Below are positions 54,608 through 64,000 of a stretch of 64,000 bases of DNA, piece by piece. Made by a program: the position numbers and the translations under genes. Every line of letters begins with the position of its first letter. The first letter of the stretch is position 1. The notes beneath the pieces were generated by a model that saw nothing but the letters and a program-made list of their open reading frames with translations, searched no databases and was not told the DNA's origin. The DNA is taken from the NCBI GenBank assembly GCA_002633025.1, contig NMRB01000322.1, positions 199,479 through 263,478 of the forward strand, written 5' to 3'. This stretch comes from Notospermus geniculatus. Lineage: Eukaryota; Nemertea; Pilidiophora; Heteronemertea; Lineidae.

Positions 54608-54966
54608 GGAACCCGCAGAACTACGCCACGACGAGGCGCTGTCAGTGTAAGACCCGGAAGTCCTATTTTCTAACAGTATTTCCATTTACTTCTTGCCCCA
54701 AAATAAACCACTCTCTTTGGTTCAATTTTGATTAAATTACATTGCCCTGTTTCATGTTCAAAGTTCTCCATATAACACTGCTTTGTTTCGTCAGAAATGC
54801 CACAGGATGTCAATACTGACAACGTCTTTTGGGGAAATTTCCACGGAAAATTGTGTAGAAAAATGTACACTATGCTTTGACGACGTGACGTCAACAGCGG
54901 AAAAGTGACGTCAGTACGTCCTTCGGGTCTTATACTGACTGCGCCATCAGCAGTCATGCGGGTTCC
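54608..54966. mobile_element. 359-bp element with GGAACCCGCA termini
   Basis: GGAACCCGCAGAACTACGCC at the left is imperfectly inverted at 54915-54966, including GTCAGTRTAAGACCCG. The minus frame that crosses it (54670-55044) has no recognised domain. Confidence 0.6.
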
Positions 54967-55168
54967 CCATTGGTTAATCTTGAACAAGGACAGTTTCCAC
55001 GTAGCACTTGGTGCTGATGGCGCCTCATTTGGCAAGCATGCCACTTACACATCCGTGCTGCTATCGGTACTAAACATCGAGTCAAAAGTTGCTATAGTTG
55101 TGACCACAACTACTTGTTCTTCGGGGCTGATATTAATGAAGATCGTTCACAAGTGCAGAACTTGAAAA
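54967..55168. other. No gene recognised
   Basis: The plus frame 54905-55165 has no domain motif. Nothing else is seen. Confidence 0.35.
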
Positions 55169-55212
55169 GACAGAAAAGAAAGTTTAAGATATGAACGGAA
55201 CTCAGGTGAGCT

Positions 55213-55574
55213 TCGAAGTAGGTTTAGTTCCTTCTGATAGTAAGTGGACAGCAACTGCTTCAGGGAACTAAACAATGCAGCAACATAGCTCAGCAGTTTT
55301 GCAAAAGTGCACAAAGATGAAATTTAAAAAAATATATATTATCTCAGGAGTGCAAGCGCCGACTTAGGACATTATAGCTACTCATCAAACAATATTGGAT
55401 TGGACGATATTAACGATATGTAGGAGGAAACCGGAGCCCTCGGAGAAAACCTACGATGTCGAGGAGAGATCGCCCTCTCTACCACATAAAGCCACTTTTG
55501 CACGACCGGGGATCGAATCCGCGACCTCAGTGGTGGCAGGCGCCGATGTTTCCACTGCGCCACCCCGACACCCC
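55213..55574 (-). mobile_element. tRNA-derived SINE
   Basis: Minus strand. The head has an A-box-like TGGCGCAGTGGAAACATCGG (about 55545-55565) and a B-box-like GGATTCGATCCCC (about 55508-55520) at RNA polymerase III spacing. A body with GGTTTTCTCCGAGGGCTCCGGTTTCCTCC-type sequence (55421-55450) follows; I recall this motif from many invertebrate SINEs. It is flanked by 44-bp direct repeats with one mismatch (55169-55212, 55575-55618), long for a target duplication. Confidence 0.65.
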
Positions 55575-55622
55575 GACAGAAAAGAAAGTTTAAGATATAA
55601 ACGGAACTCAGGTGAGCTCCTG

Positions 55623-56630
55623 AGTTTCGTTGAGATGAGATGAGATGCAGTCATTGAATGGTTCAGTTCGACCTAGATCAGGGTGGCCACCTTGAGATTA
55701 TCAAACTCGGTTCTAGTTGAAAAGCAGAAAAAAATTGACCGGTGATCGAATTAAAATTTTGAAGTTCATTGCTTCAGAAGGACTGCTAATAGAACCCTTG
55801 CATTGTAAAAACAAGAAAAGGACATCGGAGCGATGTCTATGGTTTCCGATGATAAGTTTACTACTCTAGAGCTAGTTACATGTATCTGTGACCTTGACCT
55901 CTGACCTTGAGAAGTATTGCGTAACTGGAACAGGGATCCTTGATTAAACAAATAGGGGATGGTTAATGCAGGCTTCTAATTAGTTTTCCCCTGAAATTCT
56001 GAGTAGATTTGCACTTTAGAACTGTTTGACCTTGACCTCTGACCTTCAAGGTCATTGTGTAATCTGAAAGCTCATCCTTGATAACCTAGGTGTAGGTGAA
56101 GGTTTTAGGACTCTACCATCACCAGATTCTGACTTATGTCATGTTATCAAATTTGAATATCAAATCTCACCACGATATCAGCAAATATCATGCGACCGAG
56201 CAGGTGCAAACTGAAAATTTCAGTTGCAATAACATCCGTGGATGAGCAATGATGTTGTGATACCAGTTTCAAGTCACTTACTGTGACAGATCTCCCGATA
56301 TGTCAAAATATCAAATTTGATATATCAATATCATTATGATGCTGACACTGGAGAATAAATTTGTTGATGCCAGTATCTTGCCAAGGGCCATAAACATAGG
56401 GAAGGAACTTGTTGCTAGTGCTCTACCTGGCGGCGGAGACAAGTTATTCAAGAAACAAAAGTGTGACAGACAAAATCTCAACTTTTGATATGTCAATTTC
56501 ACCATGAACCAGGTATCGGAGACTGGAAATTTTCATTCCATCTTGTAGATCAGGTCATGAAACCTGGGGGTAGGTCACATTTCCAGGTCTGTAGCTCTTG
56601 CAGGAACAAAGTTACAGGTGTGACAGACTG
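55623..56630. repeat. Dispersed repeat with TGACCTTGACCTCTGACCTT words
   Basis: The phrase GACCTTGACCTCTGACCTT occurs at about 55888 and 56029. ATGGTTTCCGAT at 55838 returns inverted/direct at 56706-56738. These look like the inside of one long non-coding repeat. No gene. Confidence 0.5.
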
Positions 56631-56740
56631 AACAGACAGACAGACAGACACACAGACACACAGATACACAGACACACACACAGACAGACACCACGACCAA
56701 ACACTATATGGTTTCCGATCTTGAGATCGGAAACCATAAA
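56631..56740. repeat. CAGA/CACA microsatellite and short palindrome
   Basis: 56636-56695 is a GACA/CACA array, followed by ATGGTTTCCGATCTTGAGAT, the left arm of a perfect palindrome (56707-56738). Confidence 0.85.
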
Positions 56741-57978
56741 AACAATCTCTGCCAGCAGGTTAATCAGGTTATTTTAGAAGAGGCTATTCAAAGGACTGAT
56801 GACAAACTACTGACAAAATTTGGCTCTCCTAAATTCAAAGCATCTCCTATTGGAAGGTGTTTCGATTCACTGAAAGATATCACAGCTGGAAAACTACTTA
56901 TCAGATTGTCACGCTCCTTCAGACAAGTATTCAAATCCCATAAAAGTTTTTCCGGCTCTGTCATGGTTACCAACAACTTCTTCAGGCATTGGAACCATCT
57001 GATAGAACGCCGTCCAAGTTTGAAGAATTCAAGGTAATACTCTAGCATCCCCTTTGCACAACTGCCAGGGAATGTGTTGGTCTATTTTCTCAGATGAAAA
57101 CAAGTGTTCTTCGTGATATTGAACAGCTGCAGTTAGTTTTTAAGTTAATTAGGAATTTTATTGAAGCAAACAAAAAGTACATAACAAAAGATAAGTTGTC
57201 CAGGGCTGAAGCAGGCATTTAGTTTGCCGAAAGTACATGGCACTACACCACTTATTCATTAAGAAAATAAACCTTACAACTTTCCATATAGGGTACATCA
57301 TTCCATACCACATGCAACGCATCTATGATGAGTTTGTATCCCTAAAAGACCAAGTCGCACGGCAGATTCGTCACAATGAAATACAGCCACCCAAATTGAG
57401 GAGAATTCCCATCCCAGTCGCCACTTCTCCACAGGCTCCGTTCACACGAACATCAGAACTGCAATTTATGACCACATCAACCCCACGTAAACACGATAAA
57501 TAGTCACCAAACTTGGATGCAGGGCCAGTTTCCTCGATCACTAATGCGTCCGCTAATGCCGACACTCTGATCTTGTCGGAAGATGAAGTCGAAGACCAAG
57601 TCCTTTCCGCAGCCTTGGATAATTCTACGGCTGAATCTGACCCAGGCGAGAACGCGGCCACTTCTGACCCAAGGCAACGATGCTGCCACTTCTGAGCAAG
57701 GCAAGAACGCTTCAACTGCTGACCCAGGCAAGAATGCTTCCACTGCTGACCCAGGCAAGGATGCTTCCACTGCTGACGCAGGGAAGAACGCTCCCATTGC
57801 AGACATCAAACCCCTGGAGGGAAAAGAGCCAAAAATGGCAGTGACGCTTAAACACTTAAACACTGTTGAAGACGCTCATTTCTCAGGCTTACTGGAATTG
57901 CAAAATCAAAATGCTCAATGGGAAAATGCGCAAAGGGGAGATATCATTGTTCAAAAACACACCATTAAAAGAATCTGA
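56741..57978 (+). pseudogene. Remnant of a multi-exon gene with 9-residue repeats (unrecognised)
   Basis: Three plus-strand pieces look coding. The first is 56761-57035 (LLTKFGSPKFKASPIGRCFD, ending at GTAATA). The second is 57092-57214, after TTTTCTCAG (MKTSVLRDIEQLQLVFKLIR). The third is about 57290-57978 (MQRIYDEFVSLKDQVARQIR, coiled-coil-like), which runs into Ala/Ser/Thr/Asp-rich repeats of the type NASTADPGK (27-bp units, about four copies at 57690-57800) and a final charged segment. The third piece has an in-frame TAG at 57501 and a one-base insertion near 57672; the same repeat pattern resumes in the next frame. The family is not recognised. It could be a transposon structural gene or a decayed host gene. 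Confidence 0.45.
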
Positions 57979-58680
57979 AATAAAGAAACCCTGTACAAAC
58001 CTTCTTTCCCCTGTGGAAAAGGAGGTGTGGTAGTAGTTGAATAGAAACAAAGCCCCATTGTTGAGTGCTGGAGCTAATTGCAAAGAGAAGACCTGTAAAA
58101 CTGAAACATAGTATGATTAGTACACGTGTGATTTGGAAAAGAGTCATATAAATTATGCCATTTTAATTAGTGAGTAAACGCATGGAAAGAAGAGACAAAA
58201 GAGTCAATAGAGCTGGAAACTGGACGCTCCAAAAACCAAAAAGAAGGGAATCTGTAGAAGATAAATAGAAAGGAGCGTGATTAGGCTGAAAGAAAGAAGT
58301 TCTATAAATTATGGCATGTGTAATATATAATGCGAAAAAGTATGACATGAAGATATCATATGACATGTAAAAATGACATGTAGAGCGAGTAAACATATGG
58401 AACACAGATGATAAGAGGCAACGAGACTGCCACCTACATAATAACCAGAGTATGGCGTCAGAAAAAGATGAATAGATAGAAGGAAAGGCTAGGTGAACAG
58501 CCAATGCAACTAACTGGCCAACGAAACGAATAGGGAAAGGACAATGGAAGAAAAAGGCCTGAACTAGAATGGGAGCGTGAACAACCACAAAGGATGAACA
58601 ACCACAAAGGATGTTCAACCACAAGGATGAACTACCACAAATCCAACATCAGGCGGGGGATAGAGGATGACCCTGGAAAA
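57979..58680. other. No gene recognised; 17-bp minisatellite
   Basis: 58578-58640 holds about four copies of AACCACAAAGGATGAAC. The minus frame 58163-58624 is hydrophobic but has no domain and is not supported. Confidence 0.4.
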
Positions 58681-59095
58681 GAAATGACCCGAAGTGATGC
58701 CTTCAAGAAAAACATGTTATGTATAACTATTGATGAAGCACATATGATTTTGGAATGGTACGTCCTTAGTATTGGGGATCAAGTCAAGAAGTCTGATCGC
58801 TTCACACCAACACATGCTAAGGCATTTCCAGTAAGATAACACAACAATATAAGTGTGGTCGAGATAAGACTGCTGCGGTTGTCAAATTTCTTGGAAAGGA
58901 AGAGGCCAGTGATGTGGTGTCAGAAATTAAGCAGGATCCTTTTTGCATGGCAACAGACATGACAGACGGGAGCAATGACCAGCATTAGAAACAATATCCT
59001 CTTGTCGTCACTTCATTTGATCTGGAGGTTGGAGTCAAGGTGCGTCTGCTTGGAATTCCCTGCCTATCGGTACAGGAGAAATCAACAGGTAAGTG
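58681..59095 (+). pseudogene. RecQ-like DEAH fragment joined to a transposase-like fragment
   Basis: The first part reads AFKKNMLCITIDEAHMILEW, matching the Walker B (DEAH) neighbourhood of RecQ-type helicases, with no Walker A upstream. The frame then passes into GDQVKKSDRF and, after stops and shifts, KYKCGRDKTAAVVKFLGKEE and FCMATDMTDGSNDQH...YPLVV. The latter resembles the TDGSND block of hAT/ZBED-like transposase-derived proteins. Both assignments are by motif only. The junction is in a single frame, so either an ancient fusion or two adjoining fragments is possible. A TAA near 58837 and a TAG near 58986 break it. Confidence 0.45.
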
Positions 59096-59811
59096 TGTAG
59101 TGTACTGTACCCTGATAGTACTACCCCCCCCCCCCAAATACAATTTGAATCCCTATGCCGTATAGACTGCTATCAAAATACAATATAAATTACTTCAATC
59201 ATGATGACATTGAAAGTGTCCCCAGATTTGCTATACCAGCCTCTGTCGGAAATCTATTCCTTGCTTGTCATTTTCTACTTCTGTCATTTCACTTGTTTAT
59301 CGCTTCAACGCAGACGTCCGCATTTTACCCCGTGATCGTTTTCCTTCAGTATGGTCTAGTGCTCTAGAATTTACCTTCAATAATTTTACTTCTGCTATTA
59401 CGAAATTCCCCCTGATCTTTTTCCGCCTTCCCCTATAAATTTAGGAATTTTTGTTCAGAGTTCACTCCTGTCTTGGCCGTTGCCAGCGTACCTTCTTGAG
59501 TTTGGTGAATTCATATGCGCCACATTCGGTAAGATAAAATCTCTCTCATTTCTTCCTCCAAAATTAAGTTTGATTTTTTGGTATTTCTTCACGACAAACT
59601 TTTAGATGTTTTCATTTGTTATTCTTACTTTGTTTAATGTTGTATTTTTATAGTTGACCACACACATCCAAATATGCTTCCCACGTACGTGGTGGAATAA
59701 ATCGATAAATCCGAATTTTGACTCCTTTTACTTCCGTGTGCGTGCAACGGTGTGCGCCACAGTCTCACAGTCGCAGGCTACACCCGGATCCAGTAGCTCT
59801 CAGGTTAGCTG
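59096..59811. other. No gene recognised
   Basis: Poly-C at about 59124-59136. The frame from 59654 may be the N-terminal lead-in of the recombinase that follows but has no motif. Confidence 0.35.
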
Positions 59812-59929
59812 CATGGAGATGATGAAGCAAAGATTTAAGACTTTGGGCATGTCTGAGTCAACTGCTTCCAAGACGGAAGCATCCACGCATCAATCAACTT
59901 TTCGTTTGACTCCAAGTTGCGAGTACATA

Positions 59930-60387
59930 CCGTAGAGTCGGTTCTATAACATCAATGCACTATATGCCGAAGTGCCGCCCCAGTTCATTACTATGTCAGA
60001 GCCCGGTTTCCCGCCTGCATTGATTGACCAATGGCGCACAGGAGAACGCCTGGTCAGTTTCTTGCGAATAAGACATGAGGTGGTGGGATACCACAAGGCC
60101 TATGTTGTCAGTCAAATGCCGCAGTATACAACTTGTATCAATAAAGAATGCAGTCACCCACGCAAAATCCAAAGCTTTTGTCAACCACTGATAACAGAAT
60201 GCATGAATGCATGGTGAAAATGGATCTCTATTCCATGAAACCACAATCCGTAAATAGCGCCTAGCACTGACGGGCTATTCAAATCTCCGTCGCGAATGTC
60301 AGTCTTGACCAACATGTGACCACTAGTAGTGAAATGGGCGTTGCTAATCTTGAATTATGGATTGAAGTTATAGAACCGACTCTACGG
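59930..60387. mobile_element. 458-bp DNA element, TA target, inside the recombinase
   Basis: CCGTAGAGTCGGTTCTATAA at the left is exactly inverted at the right. TA flanks both sides (59928-59929, 60388-60389). Arms are about 22 bp. No transposase; Tc1/mariner-type target. Confidence 0.85.
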
Positions 60388-60789
60388 TATTTTCGTTAGA
60401 GAGAGGAGCATAGTGTTGATCCTCTGCGAGCACCAGTGTCTGCAGTAGCGGAATTCTTTAATTATTTGTTTTCTGTGCAAAACCTCTTTCGGTACGTACT
60501 ATCCAGGGATATAGAAGTGCTATATCCTCAGTAGACAGTGGCTGGGGCACTGAGACAGTGGGCAATTGTCGTATTTTGTCTCAGTTGTTGAGGTCGTTTT
60601 TCATCGAACGGCCTCCTGCAAGGAAGTTGATTCCTTTAGTATTGAATTCTCTTTGTGGAGCTCCTTTTGAGCAATTAGATAAAGCCGAATTGAAGTGGGT
60701 AACTCTCAAGACGGTGTTTTAGTTGCGGTAGCATCGGGGCGACGCTCGAGCACGATTCATGCGCTATCTGTTCATGATAACCATATTAG

Positions 60790-61563
60790 GGGTACTACTA
60801 AAGTACGAAACGAAATCGAAACGAAATACGAAACGAAATGCGAGACGAAATGACGAAATGAACTGTTTTCCACAAAATAAGCCTTTATCCGAGTATCTGC
60901 GCTCATATCTTATAACTAATACTGCAGTAGGCTCAGTTTTGTTGATGTCCTCACTGAAATTTCAAGAATCCTTAGATGAATTAGGCCTATAAATTAAAAA
61001 TCCGTTTGACTTATGAGTAAATGTGATTTGCGATTTGGCAATTCTTTGTTGAGACGAAGGGCACAGAGGTTTAACGTCACGTCCGAAAGGTGGCGTTTCG
61101 ATGACATCAACAGATCTTCTTTTTTACTTCTTAAACTTGGGACTTTTTTAGTTCAAATTCTTAGTTTTTGCCTTATAATCTCTGTTTTTGAATCAGAATC
61201 CAAGATTATGAGCTCGGACAGCCTACACCGCAAGCATCTTGGTGCAAATCACGTTTTCCTGTTCCACCCTGTACACTGGTATGTGCTGCCATCTATTTGC
61301 AGACTTTGGAAATTATGGTGATGACAACGGTATTTCAAGTTGTCAATGAATTATCAATTTGCAAATAATAAAATAAAAGCACTGAAACACTTCCAGATTG
61401 TGATAAATATTCACTCGAAAGATAGATTGAACACAATACTTTCGAAATAGCTGCATCCGCCCTTCTTATAATCATAATAATCGATAAAAAGTACAAATGT
61501 AGTTCATTTCGTCATTTCGTTTCGTATTTCGTTTCGATTTCGTTTCGTACTTTAGTAGTACCC
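60790..61563. mobile_element. 774-bp DNA element, 9-bp duplication, inside the recombinase
   Basis: GGGTACTACTAAAGTACGAA at the left is inverted at the right; arms with CGAAACGAAAT words extend about 70 bp. CCATATTAG flanks both sides (60781-60789, 61564-61572). A 9-bp duplication favours a Mutator-like origin. The internal frame 61013-61321 has no domain. Confidence 0.88.
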
Positions 61564-61798
61564 CCATATTAGATAGAACCAGTCTGGGACGACCTTAATT
61601 CCAGCACCTGGTTTCCTGGCGAAAAATGAGTCCATGAATACCTTAGCAAGGTGGTCTTTTTTCCTAGGATGACAAGTGTTTCTTCTGTCCCGGAGGACCG
61701 TCTGCTTTGTCCATGTCGGGCGATCCGACGTTATCTTCACATTACTGCCCCGGTAAGGGGCCAGGTCAAGAATCTTTTCCTGACATATGGCAGGAAAG

Positions 61799-62453
61799 AT
61801 CACAGGGCGGCAATATAAAAATGTTGCCCCAAATGTCGGGTGACATACCGAATGTCCCCCCGCTGGGATGATATGTCTCCCGAGGCTTTGCGAGGGGGGG
61901 GCATGAGGTATGTCACCCGACATTGAGGGCAACATTTTTTATCTCGTACCGAAAGTCTAGTTGATTGAAAACGACTTTCTTTTATGAAAATATCAAATAA
62001 TGCCAATATTAAGGACAAGAAATGACGTGACGTAATGCATACACAGTGCATTCACTGGCCTACTCCAGGGAAATGACGCGACGCAACGTCACATGCTGAG
62101 TGTTGAATTTCACTGGACTGAGTGTGTTCAATGCCCGGTTCAATGCAGACCGAACTGGCCCCGGCCAAGAGTTTGGGACGTTTTGAGTTGACCATTTTGC
62201 ATCAAGGCTACTGCTTACTTCCCAAAAATGAGAATGTGAGTGGTATTTTTCCGTTTGAAGAGACGGCATTTGTTCTATGGCCGTTCAAACTTGCGAACCG
62301 AGCGAGTAAAAAACCGGCGGCCATTACGTAGCCATGGCAGCGGGCAACATATCGCGATATGACCGCCCGCGGGGGGACATATCGAAATGACACAAGGTCA
62401 CATGACGTAAATGAGCCAATCACATTCACGGAATTTTACTTGAGGTACGAGAT
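61799..62453. mobile_element. Third insertion in the recombinase, type unclear
   Basis: The interval between GRKDH and the RDTVARWLVKV block is non-homologous to recombinases. It starts just after AGATC (about 61796) and AGATC recurs at about 62449-62453, a possible short duplication. Its first part (61807-61945) is a foldback with arms AATGTTGCCC...ATGTCGGGTGACATAC. The remainder has no clear termini, so more than one insertion may be present. Confidence 0.5.
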
Positions 62454-62716
62454 CTAGGGATACAGTTGCTAGGTGGTTGGTCAAGGTGATCAAGCATGCT
62501 TATCGGTCAAGCTCTGAGTTTGACTTTAAACTTGTGTCTGCTCATGATACAAGGTCCATTTCGACTTCTTGGGTCTTGTTTCAAGGGGTGCCGGTACAGC
62601 AGATATTGGAAGCTGCATCCTGGAAGACTCCTACGTTTACGACGTATTATGTGAGAGATATTGTGGCCAGTAGAGCAACCTTTCCTTCGGCAGTCATTGC
62701 GGCAGCAAGGAATTAG

Positions 62717-63124
62717 GGTAAGTGCAGAACAGCCCACCTCCTCTGGCTTCGATTCTGTGATTAGTTCATATGTAGTAATCAAGCTGGTAAGGATGACATG
62801 AAGTAGATTACACTTTTCCAAGGGGAAAAGGTTTTCTCCGAATGTCATACGTACCAGCTAGGTTCTGGGTTATGGTTTTGGTGGGCCTCGAAAAGAAATA
62901 GGTCAGTTGGTCACATGCTGATGACGTCATGTGGTCACATGACTGGGTCAGTCGGCTATTTCTCTCTCGGCGGGGAAATAAATGGGTGCGAGATAGTCCA
63001 TATGTAGTAATCTAGCTGGTAAGTATGACATTCGGAGTAACTTTTCCCCTTGGAAAAGTGTATTCATCCACAAGCTAGGCCTACTAGGGCCTACTGTCAC
63101 AATAATATATCTATATTTTTCAGA
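62717..63124. repeat. No gene recognised; inverted repeat
   Basis: CTTTTCCAAGGGGAAAAG... at 62813-62861 is inverted at 63012-63060 (CTAGCTGGTAAGTATGACAT...). TCATATGTAGTAAT words lie near both arms. No coding region. Confidence 0.6.
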
Positions 63125-63287
63125 CACGTCAAAGACGTGTCTGATGTCCATCCATCAGCAGTAGAAAAGTTGATGTTGAAGAAAGCAATTGATGCTGGGA
63201 AACAGCCTACCGTCTATAACCCCAATCAAACTCTGGCGAAGCGAATTGCAATTCTCCGAACTGTTATTTGGATGATTCAACACAATA
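63125..63287 (+). other. Possible coding fragment interrupted by a MITE
   Basis: The frame reads DVHPSAVEKLMLKKAIDAGK, then NQTLAKRIAILRTVIWMIQH, with helix-like composition. It is cut by the TA-flanked snapback element at 63288. No family is recognised. Confidence 0.3.
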
Positions 63288-63405
63288 GGGAGGTTTCGGA
63301 AGCGCCCGGTTAGGCCAGGCGACGACGTTTATCTATTGTTTGGGTATATCCACACAATAGATAAACGTCGTCGTAGGGCCTAACCGGTCGCTTCCGAAAC
63401 CTCCC
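63288..63405. mobile_element. 118-bp snapback MITE, TA target
   Basis: GGGAGGTTTCGGAAGCGCCC-type left end is inverted at the right (arms about 50 bp around TTTGGGTATATCCACA). TA flanks both sides (63286-63287, 63406-63407). Confidence 0.88.
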
Positions 63406-63407
63406 TA

Positions 63408-64000
63408 TTGTTGCGGACTCACTCTTTGCGTCATTGGTTGAGCTTCAGGTTAGAATACTGCTGCTCTTGTGTACATACGACTTGTCATTCATCAATGTTG
63501 TGATAATCAAATCTGCTGCTTTCTATTTTGATTTGGTGGAGATCTTCTTTATATAAAGTAACACAATACACAGGTTTTGGTAAGCAACTGCAGTTACTAG
63601 CAAGACTATGCTGTATGCAGTTGTTGGTTTAATTATCTTCTACCCTTGCATGTCCAGCGGAGGCTACGCTAGGCCCTAAACTTTGAGTCATCATTTTCAG
63701 TTAGTTGCTGTACAATAGGACGGTCACAAGGGTCAAAGGCTTGGAGAAGAGGCAAGAAGCTGCATTATGGGAGTGAGACGAGGAAGCAGAGGAGCAGAAC
63801 CATCCAAGCCTCCCACACAGCAACGGCCAAGGCGCCTGGCTGTCTCATCGTCCATCCATATGCCCAACACGGCAGGCACCATTCAGGGGCGGATCCAAAA
63901 TCATGGGAAAGAGGGGGCACAGCCAGCGCACATCATGGAAAACCTTGGTCAAACTTTAACATCTTTTTAAAATTTCGAAATTTCCCGGTCAATTTTAAAG
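63408..64000. other. No gene recognised
   Basis: The frame 63767-63970 is Arg/Pro-rich without a domain. A possible dispersed-repeat tail (CAGGGGCGGATCCAAAATCATGG-like) lies near 63883. Nothing further is supported. Confidence 0.35.

Larger units (their letters stand above)
59812..62716 (+). pseudogene. DIRS-type tyrosine recombinase, split by three insertions
   Basis: Plus strand. N-terminal core-binding pieces: MKQRFKTLGMSESTA before the first insertion, then VDPLRAPVSAVAEFFNYLF and, after a frameshift, RTIQGYRSAISSVDSGWG. LLRSFFIERPPARKLIPLV and LCGAPFEQLDKAELKWVTLK follow, then the catalytic Arg block SGRRSSTIHALSVHD. After the second insertion come LIPAPGFLAKNES, VPEDRLLCPCRAI and NLFLTYGRKDH. 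After the third come RWLVKVIKHAY, AHDTRSIS (His-x-x-Arg), AASWKT and the presumed nucleophile in YYVRDI, then a TAG at 62714-62716. This is the tyrosine recombinase used for integration by DIRS-like retrotransposons. No reverse transcriptase or inverted terminal repeat was found, so only this part survives. A Crypton-like YR-only origin is an alternative. Confidence 0.8.

Noticed and set aside
58163-58624. Hydrophobic 153-codon minus-strand frame
   Set aside because: No start context, no recognisable transmembrane protein pattern, and it overlaps a minisatellite. It is likely an AT-rich chance frame.
1-64000. CRISPR arrays, bacterial operons or phage genes
   Set aside because: No regularly spaced direct repeats with unique spacers and no bacterial gene layout. 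The content is that of an animal genome.

Overview
This is eukaryotic DNA from an animal genome, and I see no bacterial-style gene packing. The retroelement types (BEL/Pao, a DIRS-type recombinase), a Helitron-like element with a 2A motif, interstitial TTAGGG-type repeats and very frequent AGGCCT-rich words suggest a marine invertebrate deuterostome (echinoderm, hemichordate or cephalochordate). That assignment is inference, not proof. Coding content is sparse. Most of the window consists of transposable elements, often inserted into one another, with one assembly gap (37742-38229).

Layout. 0-7.5 kb: a decayed BEL/Pao gag fragment and several small inverted-repeat elements. 7.6-10.7 kb: two intronless reading frames of an unrecognised beta-propeller-like family. 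10.9-24.4 kb: two direct copies (A and B) of a roughly 2 kb repeat. Copy A has been split by a BEL/Pao retrotransposon, a non-autonomous Helitron and two small DNA elements. Copy B keeps the uninterrupted sites, so several insertion boundaries can be read to the base. 24.7-31.3 kb, minus strand: a decayed Helentron-like element. It carries a 2A ribosome-skipping motif, a viral-type C76-like cysteine peptidase, an OTU peptidase, part of a Pif1-type helicase, an exonuclease/endonuclease/phosphatase-type nuclease and a separate three-exon RPA-like gene. The HUH nuclease region appears to be deleted.

31.4-42 kb: two copies of a DNA transposon with 7-bp target duplications, large foldbacks, a THAP-domain remnant beside the assembly gap, a LINE endonuclease remnant and a single-exon rhodopsin-class GPCR. 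The GPCR has a frameshift at its ERC (DRY-type) motif, and a transposon has altered its C-terminus. 42-48.4 kb: minisatellites and foldback elements. 48.5-50.7 kb: two more members of the propeller-like family, in the same orientation as the first pair. 50.8-59 kb: small DNA elements, a tRNA-derived SINE, possible exons of unrecognised genes and a RecQ/transposase remnant. 59.8-62.7 kb: a DIRS-type tyrosine recombinase reading frame split by three separate insertions. The end of the window holds further snapback elements.

The best candidates for something undescribed are the four-member propeller-like family (7603-8661, 9715-10683, 48499-49461, 49639-50682) and the 2A / C76 peptidase / OTU arrangement in the Helentron-like element. 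All family assignments come from reading motifs by eye; no database search was run.
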